This document shows, one piece after another, positions 6,980-13,165 of a stretch of DNA of 13,165 nt (position 1 is its first letter; each line of letters begins with the position of its first letter). The DNA lies in the NCBI GenBank assembly GCA_020445165.1, contig JAGRHE010000069.1:1-13165 (forward strand), given 5' to 3'. Source of the stretch: Gammaproteobacteria bacterium. GTDB lineage: Bacteria > Pseudomonadota > Gammaproteobacteria > Chromatiales > Sedimenticolaceae. The notes under the pieces are model-generated. The model was not told where the DNA came from, did no database searches, and saw nothing but the letters and a program-made list of their open reading frames with translations. Both the position numbers and the translations under genes were made by a program.

Positions 6980-6993
6980 TTGATATCGGTCAA
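6980..6993. promoter_or_regulatory. FNR-like box between the radical SAM gene and feoA
   Basis: TTGAT-ATCG-GTCAA matches the FNR consensus TTGAT-N4-ATCAA at nine of ten bases. It lies 66 bases upstream of the radical SAM start and 126 bases upstream of feoA. Activation of feo by FNR under low oxygen is known in Escherichia coli. Which of the two genes it controls here cannot be told from spacing alone. Confidence 0.5.
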
Positions 6994-7039
6994 TGCGAAT
7001 CGGGCTGCCCGGCGTGACCATGGCAAGGCCTCCGATTAT

Positions 7040-7078
7040 GAATTCCGTATTTACTGAAATACGAATTCCGTCTAGCAT
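7040..7078 (+). promoter_or_regulatory. Putative feoABC promoter with overlapping palindromic operator
   Basis: TTTACT (7050-7055) and TAGCAT (7073-7078) are 17 bases apart, four of six matches each. Overlapping the -35 is a perfect 7-base inverted repeat, CGTATTT (7046-7052) and AAATACG (7057-7063), centred on ACTG. It is flanked by GAATTCCG repeated directly at 7040-7047 and 7063-7070. A repressor bound here would block the polymerase. An iron regulator (Fur or similar) is the obvious guess for feo, but the sequence is not a textbook Fur box. Confidence 0.5.
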
Positions 7079-7118
7079 ATTCTGAAATTGCGAATCGTTT
7101 GCATCCAAGGCGGCGTCG

Positions 7119-7355
7119 ATGTCAGAACCCCTACCGCTCAGCCAACTGCCCGTCGGCCGGCGCATGCGCCTGGTCCAGGTCAGGGGTGGGCAGCACCTGC
7201 GCCGCCGCCTGCTGGCCCTGGGCTTGAATATCGGCGGTGAGGTCGAGATCGTGCAGCGGCGAGGTGGTGGCGTGGTACTGGCGCGGGGCGGAAACCGGAT
7301 TGCGCTGGGTGCAGGGATCGCTCAAAAGCTGTATGCCGAGGTCTTGCCGTCGTGA
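7119..7355 (+). CDS. feoA: FeoA, small SH3-like protein of ferrous iron uptake
   Basis: A 78-residue FeoA with the usual pattern: LSQLPVGRRMRLVQV at the start, RRRLLALGLNIGGEVEI (28-44) and a basic RGGNRIALG (57-64) before the last strand. FeoA is a small cytoplasmic SH3-like protein needed for FeoB activity. AAGG (7107-7110) stands 8 bases before ATG. It is the first gene of feoABC and nearly touches feoB. Confidence 0.93.
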   Translation: MSEPLPLSQLPVGRRMRLVQVRGGQHLRRRLLALGLNIGGEVEIVQRRGGGVVLARGGNRIALGAGIAQKLYAEVLPS

Positions 7356-7378
7356 AGTCCGACCGTGAGGTTGCCAAC

Positions 7379-9670
7379 ATGCATTTGACGATTGCCGTCG
7401 CCGGCAATCCGAACTGCGGCAAATCGGCACTGTTCAATCGACTCAGCGGCATCCGCCAGAAGACCGGTAACTGGCCGGGTGTCACCGTGGAACGTAAGGA
7501 AGGGCGCTGCGCAATCGACGAGCGCGAGGTGACGCTGGTCGACCTGCCCGGCATCTATTCGCTCGACGCCACGTCGCTCGACGAGCGGGTGACGCGCGAC
7601 TACCTGTTGTCACGTGCGGCCGACCTGGTGGTCAACGTGGTCGATGCGGCCAACCTCGAACGCAATCTGTACTTCACTGTGCAACTGCTCGAAATGGGCG
7701 TGCCGCTGGTGTTGGCGCTGAACATGATGGACGTGGCGCGTAAGCGCGGCATCGAGATCGACGTGGACGAACTGTCGCGTCGACTCGGTTGTGCGGTCGT
7801 GCCGATCGTCGCGACCAGCGGTGAGGGTTTCAGCGAACTCAAGTCGCGCATGCTGGCTGTAATCGACGGACGGCAGTCGCCCGGCTATCCGCTTGCACTC
7901 GACGAGGCCGTCGAGCAGGCCGTGTTCCGCATGGAGCCGCTGTTCGCGGAACACGACGCGTCCAATCGGCGCTGGCTCGCGCTCAAGCTGCTCGAATCAG
8001 AGCACGATCCGGATCTCGCGCCCGAGGTCGCGCAGGCGGCAACGGAAACACGTGCCTGGGTCGCGGAACGCTATGGCCAGGATGTGGGCCTGGCGATCGC
8101 CGACAGCCGCTTCACGCATGCTCACCGGTTGGCGGCATCGGCGGTGCGGCAAACGGTCGCTGTCCGTCGCACCTTGAGCGACCATATCGATGCCGTCGTG
8201 CTCGGCCGCTGGACAGGTGTGCCGGTGTTCCTCGCCGTGATGTACCTGATGTTCATGTTCACGATCAACATCGGCGGTGCATTCATCGACCTGTTCGACG
8301 GTGTCGCCGGTGCCTTTTTCGTCGATGGCCTGGGTGCGCTGATCACGTCGCTGGGTGGCCCCGATTGGCTGCGTGTCGTGCTGGCGGAGGGTGCAGGTTC
8401 CGGGCTGCAGGTGGTTGCCACTTTCATCCCGGTCATTGCCGCGCTGTACCTGTTCCTGTCGGTGCTCGAGGATTCCGGTTACATGGCCCGTGCCGCCTTC
8501 GTCATGGACCGGTCGATGCGCGCGATCGGCCTGCCCGGCAAGGCCTTCGTGCCGCTGATCGTCGGCTTCGGCTGCAACGTGCCGGCGATCATGGCGACCC
8601 GCACGCTGGAAAATGAACGCGAGCGCAAGTTGACCATCTTGATGAATCCGTTTATGTCCTGCGGTGCTCGCCTGCCGGTGTATGCCCTGTTCGCGGCCGC
8701 GTTCTTCCCGACCTCGGGCCAGAACGTGGTGTTCGCGCTGTACCTGACCGGTATCGCGGTCGCGATCCTGACCGGCCTGGCGATGAAGAAGTCCCTGTTG
8801 CCCGGTACCAGCAGCGGCTTTGTCATGGAGTTGCCGCCCTACCATCTGCCGACGCTGCGCGGCGTGTTGTTGCGCGCCTGGGACCGCGTCCGCCTGTTCG
8901 TCAAGGAGGCAGGCCAGGTGATCGTGGTCATGGTGATCGCACTCAACCTGCTCAATTCGCTCGGTACCGACGGTTCGTTCGGCAACGACGACAGCGAACA
9001 CTCGGTACTGAGCGCGGCGGCACGGGCCGTGACGCCGGTGTTCGCGCCAATGGGGTTGCGCGAGGAGAACTGGCCGGCGGTGGTCGGTATTTTCTCCGGC
9101 ATACTTGCCAAGGAGGTCGTGGTCGGCACGCTGGACAATCTCTATACCGGTCTTGCGGCGCCAGCCGACTCGGCTGTCGAAAACGATTCGTTCGACCTGG
9201 TGCAGCAATTGCGTGATGCAGCGGCCACGGTGCCGGCCAACCTGCAGCAGGTCTCGTCGGCGTTTCTCGATCCGTTGGGACTGGGCAGCGTCGGCGATGG
9301 CGAAGCCACCGGGCATGCCGAGGACAATGCCGTGTTCGGCGCCATGCATGCCCGTTTCGATGGCCAGGCCGGGGCCTTTGCCTACCTGCTGTTCGTGCTG
9401 CTGTACTTCCCCTGCGTGGCGACCATTGGTGTCATCCGGCGCGAGACCGGAACGGCGTGGGCCGGTTTTGTCGCCAGCTGGACCACCGGTATCGCTTACT
9501 TCACGGCCACGGTGTTCTACCAGTCGGCCACTTACGCCGACCACCCGCACAGCTCGCTGGCCTGGATTATCGGATTGTCGCTGCTGCTGATCGCCAGTAT
9601 CGTCGGTCTGCGCTGGTGGGCACAGCGTGGCGGCCGCCCGCCCGACGGCCTTGATTGGGCAGAGACATGA
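7379..9670 (+). CDS. feoB: FeoB, ferrous iron transport GTPase/permease
   Basis: A 763-residue inner-membrane Fe(II) transporter. The N-terminal G domain shows G1 GNPNCGKS (9-16), a G2-region threonine in WPGVTVER (T36), G3 DLPG (55-58), G4 NMMD (115-118) and G5 ATSGEG (145-150). Residues to about 260 form the helical linker. The rest is the permease with paired gate regions, including GFGCNVPAIMATR and MSCGARLPVYALF, whose cysteines are conserved in the family. ATG 7379 is preferred: it has GAGG 8 bases upstream and gives MHLTIAVAGNPNCGKS, matching the Escherichia coli start. GTG 7352, which overlaps the feoA stop by four bases, would add nine residues and cannot be excluded. The gene runs into feoC with a four-base overlap. 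Confidence 0.96.
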   Translation: MHLTIAVAGNPNCGKSALFNRLSGIRQKTGNWPGVTVERKEGRCAIDEREVTLVDLPGIYSLDATSLDERVTRDYLLSRAADLVVNVVDAANLERNLYFTVQLLEMGVPLVLALNMMDVARKRGIEIDVDELSRRLGCAVVPIVATSGEGFSELKSRMLAVIDGRQSPGYPLALDEAVEQAVFRMEPLFAEHDASNRRWLALKLLESEHDPDLAPEVAQAATETRAWVAERYGQDVGLAIADSRFTHAHRLAASAVRQTVAVRRTLSDHIDAVVLGRWTGVPVFLAVMYLMFMFTINIGGAFIDLFDGVAGAFFVDGLGALITSLGGPDWLRVVLAEGAGSGLQVVATFIPVIAALYLFLSVLEDSGYMARAAFVMDRSMRAIGLPGKAFVPLIVGFGCNVPAIMATRTLENERERKLTILMNPFMSCGARLPVYALFAAAFFPTSGQNVVFALYLTGIAVAILTGLAMKKSLLPGTSSGFVMELPPYHLPTLRGVLLRAWDRVRLFVKEAGQVIVVMVIALNLLNSLGTDGSFGNDDSEHSVLSAAARAVTPVFAPMGLREENWPAVVGIFSGILAKEVVVGTLDNLYTGLAAPADSAVENDSFDLVQQLRDAAATVPANLQQVSSAFLDPLGLGSVGDGEATGHAEDNAVFGAMHARFDGQAGAFAYLLFVLLYFPCVATIGVIRRETGTAWAGFVASWTTGIAYFTATVFYQSATYADHPHSSLAWIIGLSLLLIASIVGLRWWAQRGGRPPDGLDWAET

Positions 9671-9957
9671 TCCTGCAACAGGTTCTGGGTCTGCTGCGCG
9701 AGCGTGGCGTCGCCGGGGTCAACGAGATCGCGGCCGTGGTCGGTTCAGATCCGGCGGTGGTGCGCGACATGCTGGCGACCCTGCAGCGCAGGGGGTTGGT
9801 CGAGCGCCACCAGCCGCCGCAGGGTTGCGGTAGCAGTTGTCGGCAGTGTGCGCAGGCCGATATCGAATCGTATTGCCTGGTGGGGCGTGACAGGCGTCTG
9901 GCAAACCCTGGCTGCGTGGTCAGTGGCGGTACCGGGAAAGCCGGAGCGGATGCGTGA
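9667..9957 (+). CDS. feoC: FeoC-like winged-helix protein with cysteine cluster
   Basis: A 96-residue protein. Residues 1-50 form a winged helix (LLRERGVAGVNEIAAVVGSD, then MLATLQRRGLVER). Residues 54-70 carry C54-x3-C58-x2-C61-x8-C70, the cysteine loop that in FeoC proteins binds an oxygen-sensitive iron-sulfur cluster. FeoC is thought to regulate or protect FeoB. The start is ATG 9667, which overlaps the feoB stop (ATGA), so translation is coupled. The short low-complexity tail after residue 85 has no known role. A further cysteine is at 83. Confidence 0.88.
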   Translation: MILQQVLGLLRERGVAGVNEIAAVVGSDPAVVRDMLATLQRRGLVERHQPPQGCGSSCRQCAQADIESYCLVGRDRRLANPGCVVSGGTGKAGADA

Positions 9958-9972
9958 CTCAGGCTCGTGGTG

Positions 9973-9999
9973 ATGGTCGCTCACAGCCCTGGCGGCCAT
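9973..9999. terminator. Weak hairpin between feoC and the diguanylate cyclase
   Basis: ATGGTCGC (9973-9980) can pair with GCGGCCAT (9992-9999) through eight pairs, one of them a G-U, around an 11-base loop. It sits 16 bases after the feoC stop, between convergent genes. No T-run follows, so this is only a candidate. Confidence 0.3.
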
Positions 10000-10021
10000 C
10001 GTCCGCTGCGGTTGCTGCCAC

Positions 10022-10960
10022 TCATTCGTCCTCAATCGAGCGATAACTGTCGACCCGGCCCCGACCAAGGGTCTTGCTGCGGTACATCGCGCTGTCTGCC
10101 TTGCGTAAAAGGGTGTCCACCTCGACGCCATCGTCCGGATACAGCGCAATACCGATACTTGCCGACAAACGGATATCCGGCTCGCCCTTGATATCGGCGT
10201 CGGCGATATTGCCCAGGATCTTGTTGGCAACCCGCTTGGCGCAATCGTCGTTCTTCATGTTTTCCAGCAGCACGATGAACTCGTCTCCCCCCAGGCGGGC
10301 GACCGTATCGGCTGCGCGCACCGAACAGCGCATGCGTTGCGCGACGGTCTTGAGCACCTCGTCGCCGGCATCGTGACCATAGGCGTCGTTGATCTGCTTG
10401 AAGCGATCGAGATCGACGAACAGCAAGGCGAATCGCTTCTTTTCCCGATGTGCCATCTCGATGGCATGCTGGACGCGTTCGGTCAGCAGCAGCCGGTTTG
10501 GCAGGTCGGTCAGGGGGTCGTGATGCGCCAGGTGCGCAAGTTGCTGCTGGGCGGCGCGCACGATTGAGATATCGCTGAACACGCCCAGATAGTTGGTGAC
10601 CTCGCCGGCATCGTTCGTGATCGCGCTGATGCTGACCCAGCTGGGGTAGAGCGTGCCGTCCTTACGCCGATTGCAGATCTCGCCACGCCATTTGCCGGTC
10701 GTGTTCAGTGCCTGCCACATGGTGGCGTAAAATTTTTCATCATGCGTGCCCGACTGCAGCACCCGCGGATTGCAACCGATCACCTCGTCGGCAGAATAGC
10801 CGGTGATCTCGGTGTAGGCGCGGTTGACCAGCAGGATGTTGCCGCGATGATCGGTGACCATCATGCCTTCGCTGGCAGCATCGAGGGTCGCTGCCCACAA
10901 GCGGTTGCTGCGTGATGCCTGCTGATCCAGCGGCTCGTCCGGTCCTACCCTGGAATCCAT
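10022..10960 (-). CDS. PAS-GGDEF diguanylate cyclase
   Basis: A 312-residue, soluble protein. Residues about 22-135 form a PAS domain with its PAC part (GMMVTDHRGNILLVNRAYTE, then NRRKDGTLYPSWVSIS). Residues about 146-305 form a GGDEF domain: DPLTDLPNR (148-156), FVDLDRFKQIND (181-192), and an intact active-site GGDEF at 224-228. The inhibitory-site RxxD is present as RAAD (215-218), five residues before it. It should make cyclic di-GMP from two GTP, with product inhibition, in response to a signal at the PAS domain. The type of PAS cofactor cannot be read. The start at 10960 has AAGGGG seven bases upstream on its strand; a longer in-frame start at 11107 would add an unlike, unconserved N terminus. 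No EAL domain and no membrane segment are present. It is convergent with feoC. Confidence 0.93.
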   Translation of the reverse strand: MDSRVGPDEPLDQQASRSNRLWAATLDAASEGMMVTDHRGNILLVNRAYTEITGYSADEVIGCNPRVLQSGTHDEKFYATMWQALNTTGKWRGEICNRRKDGTLYPSWVSISAITNDAGEVTNYLGVFSDISIVRAAQQQLAHLAHHDPLTDLPNRLLLTERVQHAIEMAHREKKRFALLFVDLDRFKQINDAYGHDAGDEVLKTVAQRMRCSVRAADTVARLGGDEFIVLLENMKNDDCAKRVANKILGNIADADIKGEPDIRLSASIGIALYPDDGVEVDTLLRKADSAMYRSKTLGRGRVDSYRSIEDE

Positions 10961-11194
10961 ATTGTCGCCCCTTGTGCCTGTGCGCTGTTCGTCTTGAAGT
11001 GTTATTGGCACGCACTGCCGCCTGTTCCCGATCGCTGACCACATGGGGCAGCCTCCACCGCTACACGGCCATCGTGGATTACCTGCACAGTTGGCCTTTT
11101 GCAGCACACCAACTTCGAATCGGCAGGTCTCAGGTCCGGTGACGCGGAGTTCCCGGGAACGGCGCTAGATTAATTGGTGCGTCGCACAAACGCC

Positions 11195-11208
11195 TTGATT
11201 TGGATTAA
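11195..11208. promoter_or_regulatory. FNR-like box upstream of the NosR-like gene (distal)
   Basis: TTGAT-TTGG-ATTAA matches the FNR/DNR consensus at nine of ten bases. It lies about 190 bases before the NosR-like start. On the minus strand a weak -10-like TAATCT (complement of 11167-11172) sits at the spacing expected of a class II site, so it could also serve the cyclase gene. Confidence 0.45.
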
Positions 11209-11349
11209 GAAACTGGTCAGCCGCATCGGCTGCCGCATTGTGGCACCAAACAAGCGGCCGGAAGTTGCCACCTGTATTCCCTGTCATCCGGCAATGATGC
11301 GCACAATCCGCTCTGGCTGCGTCAACGGTGTCGACGGCAGTCTCTGCGC

Positions 11350-11363
11350 TTGACCTCGATCAA
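11350..11363 (+). promoter_or_regulatory. FNR-like box upstream of the NosR-like gene (proximal)
   Basis: TTGAC-CTCG-ATCAA matches the consensus at nine of ten bases and ends 36 bases before the ATG at 11400. Its location argues against a coding start at 11328. No convincing -10 hexamer lies at class II distance, so the exact transcription start is unclear. Confidence 0.45.
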
Positions 11364-11399
11364 GGCGTAACGCAAGGGGCTGGAACAGTTTGCCGGTCC

Positions 11400-12911
11400 A
11401 TGCGCGATTGCATCCAATCCATTCACCGCCTGTGCCGCAAATGGCAGACATTGTTCTGCGTCCTGGTATTGGCGGGGTTGGGGCCGACATGGGTCGCGGC
11501 AAATGATTTCTCCAGCCACGAGATGTCGATCCGCGCCATGTTTCCCGGTTATACCGGCACTGGCACTAGCGAAGGAACGCCGCCTTCCGCGCCGGTGTAT
11601 GGGGCTGGCGAGTTGCTCGGCTACGTAATGCTGACGGCCGATGTGGCACCTATTCCGGCCTACTCGGGGAAACCCATCAACGCGTTGGTCGGCTTCGATG
11701 TCGAAGGCGTCATTCGTGGCGTGAAGATCGTTGCACACGAGGAGCCAATCCTGGTGGTGGGCATCTCCGACAGCGACATGGCCGGGTATGTGGCGCAGTA
11801 CGCGGGATTGCCACTGGTCGACGACATCCGGATCGGCGGTCCGCGCAGCGACGGGCGCCAGGTGATCGATGGGATGAGCGGGGCGACCATCACCACCATG
11901 GTGCTCAACCGTTCGATAACCGAGAGTCTGCGACGTGTCGCAGTCGAGCGGGGCCTGTTCATCGAGAGTGGCGACGGTGCGCGTTTCACGCCACCGCCAC
12001 CCTTGTGGCAAACGGTATGGCAGGAGCGGGTGCTCGAGATCGTTGTGCTGGGCATCGGGCTTTTGGTGCTACTGCTGATCCTGCTGTTTCAGGACTGGCT
12101 GGCCAGGCATCCGACCTTTCTCATCCGGGTGAGGACCTGGTACCTGGTCTTCACGCTGTTGTTCATTGGTGTCTACGGCTACGCCCAGCTGTCGGTGGTC
12201 AACGTGCTCACCTTTGCGCGCTCGCTGGTAACCGGATTCAGCTGGGAAAGTTACCTGATCGATCCGATGATGTTCCTGCTCTGGGGATTTGTCGCGGTCA
12301 CGCTGATCCTGTGGGGTCGGGGAGTGTACTGCGGCTGGCTGTGTCCGTTCGGTGCCTTGCAGGAACTGTCCTACCGTATTGCCCAAAGGCTTGGCTTGAA
12401 GGCACGTGAGCTACCGACGGTTCTGCACGAGCGACTACTGGCGTTGAAGTACGTGGTGCTTTTGGCGTTGGTGGCGTTGTCACTGCAGTCGATGACAACG
12501 GCCGAACGATTTGCCGAGGTCGAGCCATTCAAGACCGTGTTCTCGCTCCACTTCATGCGTGAGTGGTCGTTCGTGCTGTATGCAGTGATCCTGCTGCTGG
12601 CGGGGTTGTTCATCCGTAAAGCCTTCTGTCGATACCTGTGTCCCCTGGGAGCCGCACTGACCTTTCCGGCACGCTTTCGCACGTTCGACTGGCTGAGACG
12701 GCGCAAGGAATGTGGGCGACCGTGCCAGACCTGTGCGCGTGAATGTGAGGTGCAGGCGATACGTCCGACCGGAGAGATCGTCGACAGCGAGTGTCACTAT
12801 TGTCTCGATTGCCAGGTGACCTATTGGAACGAGCATCGTTGCCCGCCGCTGGTCGAGCGGCGTAGGAAACGCGAAATCAAGGCGAGACTGCATGCGGGTC
12901 GCGACGGCTGA
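11400..12911 (+). CDS. Compact NosR/NirI-family membrane flavo-iron-sulfur protein
   Basis: A 503-residue protein. Residues about 15-34 form a signal or anchor helix. Residues about 65-185 form a periplasmic FMN-binding domain (APVYGAGELLGYV, AYSGKPINALVGFD) ending in DGMSGATITT (158-166), where a threonine would carry covalent FMN. About five membrane helices follow (near 212-230, 246-262, 288-306, 349-365, 389-406). CGWLCP (311-316) and CRYLCP (410-415) are the twin CxxxCP motifs. The C terminus has C438, C442, C445, C449 and C465, C468, C471, C481, ligands for two 4Fe-4S clusters. This is the NosR pattern, a protein thought to pass quinol electrons to nitrous oxide reductase. Typical NosR is about 700 residues; here the segment between the FMN domain and the polyferredoxin core is short. 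ATG 11400 is preferred to GTG 11328 because the longer form puts residues before the signal helix. Confidence 0.85.
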   Translation: MRDCIQSIHRLCRKWQTLFCVLVLAGLGPTWVAANDFSSHEMSIRAMFPGYTGTGTSEGTPPSAPVYGAGELLGYVMLTADVAPIPAYSGKPINALVGFDVEGVIRGVKIVAHEEPILVVGISDSDMAGYVAQYAGLPLVDDIRIGGPRSDGRQVIDGMSGATITTMVLNRSITESLRRVAVERGLFIESGDGARFTPPPPLWQTVWQERVLEIVVLGIGLLVLLLILLFQDWLARHPTFLIRVRTWYLVFTLLFIGVYGYAQLSVVNVLTFARSLVTGFSWESYLIDPMMFLLWGFVAVTLILWGRGVYCGWLCPFGALQELSYRIAQRLGLKARELPTVLHERLLALKYVVLLALVALSLQSMTTAERFAEVEPFKTVFSLHFMREWSFVLYAVILLLAGLFIRKAFCRYLCPLGAALTFPARFRTFDWLRRRKECGRPCQTCARECEVQAIRPTGEIVDSECHYCLDCQVTYWNEHRCPPLVERRRKREIKARLHAGRDG

Positions 12912-12937
12912 AAGCATCCTCGTTGCGCGAGCGCCGT

Positions 12938-12951
12938 TTGACGCACGTCAA
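12938..12951 (+). promoter_or_regulatory. Symmetrical FNR-family-like box (distal)
   Basis: TTGAC-GCAC-GTCAA is a perfectly symmetrical 5-4-5 inverted repeat with eight of ten matches to the FNR consensus. Its centre is 38 bases before that of the perfect box downstream, as if two dimers stood in tandem. Confidence 0.4.
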
Positions 12952-12975
12952 GCGGGCAGATGCTTTCCGGGTCAA

Positions 12976-12989
12976 TTGATTTTCATCAA
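12976..12989 (+). promoter_or_regulatory. Perfect FNR/DNR box
   Basis: TTGAT-TTTC-ATCAA is a full match to the consensus of FNR, ANR and DNR regulators, which act under oxygen limitation or nitric oxide. Its centre (12982.5) is about 41 bases before the start point predicted from the -10 at 13011-13016. Confidence 0.7.
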
Positions 12990-13010
12990 GGTGGCTCCAA
13001 CCTCCCCGAT

Positions 13011-13016
13011 TACATT
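13011..13016 (+). promoter_or_regulatory. -10 element of a class II FNR-type promoter
   Basis: TACATT matches TATAAT at four of six bases. It would start transcription near 13023, which puts the upstream perfect box at about -41, the standard activating position for this regulator family. Confidence 0.5.
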
Positions 13017-13077
13017 GGCCTTGCCGCGACATTGTCTATCCGTTTCGACGCCCTGAGCTGAGAAGGAGAACTTTCTG

Positions 13078-13158
13078 ATGATTAGCCACACACTGCTGTC
13101 CGGAATACGGATTGCGCATTGGACGCAAAGGCTTGAAGCCCCGCTGTTTCGTGGGTAG
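13078..13158 (+). CDS. Candidate 26-codon ORF or leader peptide behind an FNR promoter
   Basis: ATG 13078 follows AAGGAG (13063-13068) by nine bases, the best ribosome binding site in the window, and lies about 55 bases after the predicted transcription start. The frame reads 26 residues (MISHTLLSGIRIAHWTQRL, then a short end) to a TAG at 13156. I recognise no family; it has no membrane helix and no clear repeats. It may be a leader peptide, a small protein, or an accident of a structured leader, since nearly its whole length is covered by small hairpins. The window ends seven bases later, so the gene it may control is not visible. Confidence 0.35.
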   Translation: MISHTLLSGIRIAHWTQRLEAPLFRG

Positions 13159-13165
13159 AACCCAC
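13099..13165 (+). other. Four consecutive small hairpins at the window end, possible structured leader RNA
   Basis: Four perfect short inverted repeats lie almost end to end: TCCG/CGGA (13099-13111), TTGCG/CGCAA (13112-13128), GGCT/AGCC (13130-13140) and GTGGGT/ACCCAC (13151-13165, three-base loop). They are all downstream of the FNR-type promoter. They overlay the 26-codon ORF. The last could act as an attenuator or terminator stem, but the sequence after it is outside the window. Confidence 0.35.

Larger units (their letters stand above)
10961..11399. other. Non-coding control region between divergent cyclase and NosR-like genes
   Basis: This 439-base gap has no credible gene. It holds a run of palindromes: GTTCCCGGGAAC (11149-11160, perfect), GTGCGTCGCAC (11177-11187, perfect) and CAGCCG-CAT-CGGCTG (11218-11232). 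Two FNR-like boxes (11195-11208 and 11350-11363) are also present. The part next to the cyclase (10961-11148) shows nothing I can name. Confidence 0.6.

Noticed and set aside
7997..9550. A 517-codon open frame on the minus strand opposite feoB
   Set aside because: Its frame is the mirror of a clearly conserved gene, the product has no domain and is full of His, Arg and Gln as expected of the antisense of GC-rich coding DNA.
11328..11399. GTG 11328 as the start of the NosR-like gene
   Set aside because: The added 24 residues precede the signal helix, and the stretch contains an FNR-like box; no ribosome binding site is visible.
13091..13165. Resemblance to a class I cyclic di-GMP riboswitch (GGACGCAAAG at 13121-13130)
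   Set aside because: Only one half of the core looks similar; the required GGGCAAACC-like half is missing and the CGCAA pairs with TTGCG instead. A covariance search with the GEMM-I model would decide.
1..13165. CRISPR arrays, insertion sequences, tRNA or rRNA genes
   Set aside because: No regularly spaced repeats, transposase-like reading frames with terminal repeats, or structural RNA landmarks were seen on either strand.

Overview
The window looks like chromosomal DNA from a GC-rich, sulfur-oxidising, facultatively anaerobic gammaproteobacterium, in the broad sense of Chromatiales and relatives. The main reason is the first three genes. A CbiA/CobB-type amidotransferase (partial), a cysteine-free IscA-like protein and a roughly 370-residue protein of no known fold class occur in the order dsrN-dsrR-dsrS. 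That is the tail of the reverse dissimilatory sulfite reductase (rDsr) operon as known from Allochromatium vinosum. A PEP-CTERM exoprotein gene, feoABC and a NosR-type gene fit the same kind of organism. Genus-level placement cannot be made from this sequence.

Layout, left to right. (1) 1-2474 (+): dsrN (5' end outside the window), dsrR and dsrS, closely spaced. (2) 2549-4126 (+): a sigma70-like promoter, a small HTH/coiled-coil protein, a hairpin, then a 2Fe-2S ferredoxin fused to a flavin-reductase-like module whose NAD(P)H-binding motifs are degenerate. (3) 4127-6221 (+): a sigma54-type -24/-12 promoter, a secreted PEP-CTERM protein and an overlapping gene for an exported protein with a C-terminal peptidoglycan-binding-like segment, closed by a strong hairpin. 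(4) 6312-6914 (-): a small TatD-associated-type radical SAM protein. (5) 7119-9957 (+): feoA-feoB-feoC with overlapping ends, behind an FNR-like box, a separate palindrome and a sigma70-like promoter. (6) 10022-10960 (-): a PAS-GGDEF diguanylate cyclase. (7) 10961-11399: a non-coding control region dense in palindromes and FNR-like boxes. (8) 11400-12911 (+): a short NosR/NirI-family membrane flavo-iron-sulfur protein. (9) 12912-13165: two FNR-type boxes, a matching class II promoter, a strong ribosome binding site and a 26-codon ORF overlaid by consecutive small hairpins.

How the parts fit. The left side serves oxidation of stored sulfur: siroheme amidation and accessory functions of rDsr. 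The right side is linked to low-oxygen life: ferrous iron uptake (Feo) and nitrous-oxide-reductase-type electron transfer (NosR-like), with FNR-family half-sites in front of both. The middle holds an exopolymer-associated PEP-CTERM secretion cargo under apparent sigma54 control. The items most worth a second look are the 3' terminal FNR promoter with its tiny ORF and hairpins, the sigma54 promoter of the PEP-CTERM gene, the reductase with degenerate pyridine-nucleotide motifs, and the compact NosR. No tRNA, rRNA, CRISPR array, transposase or phage gene was seen.
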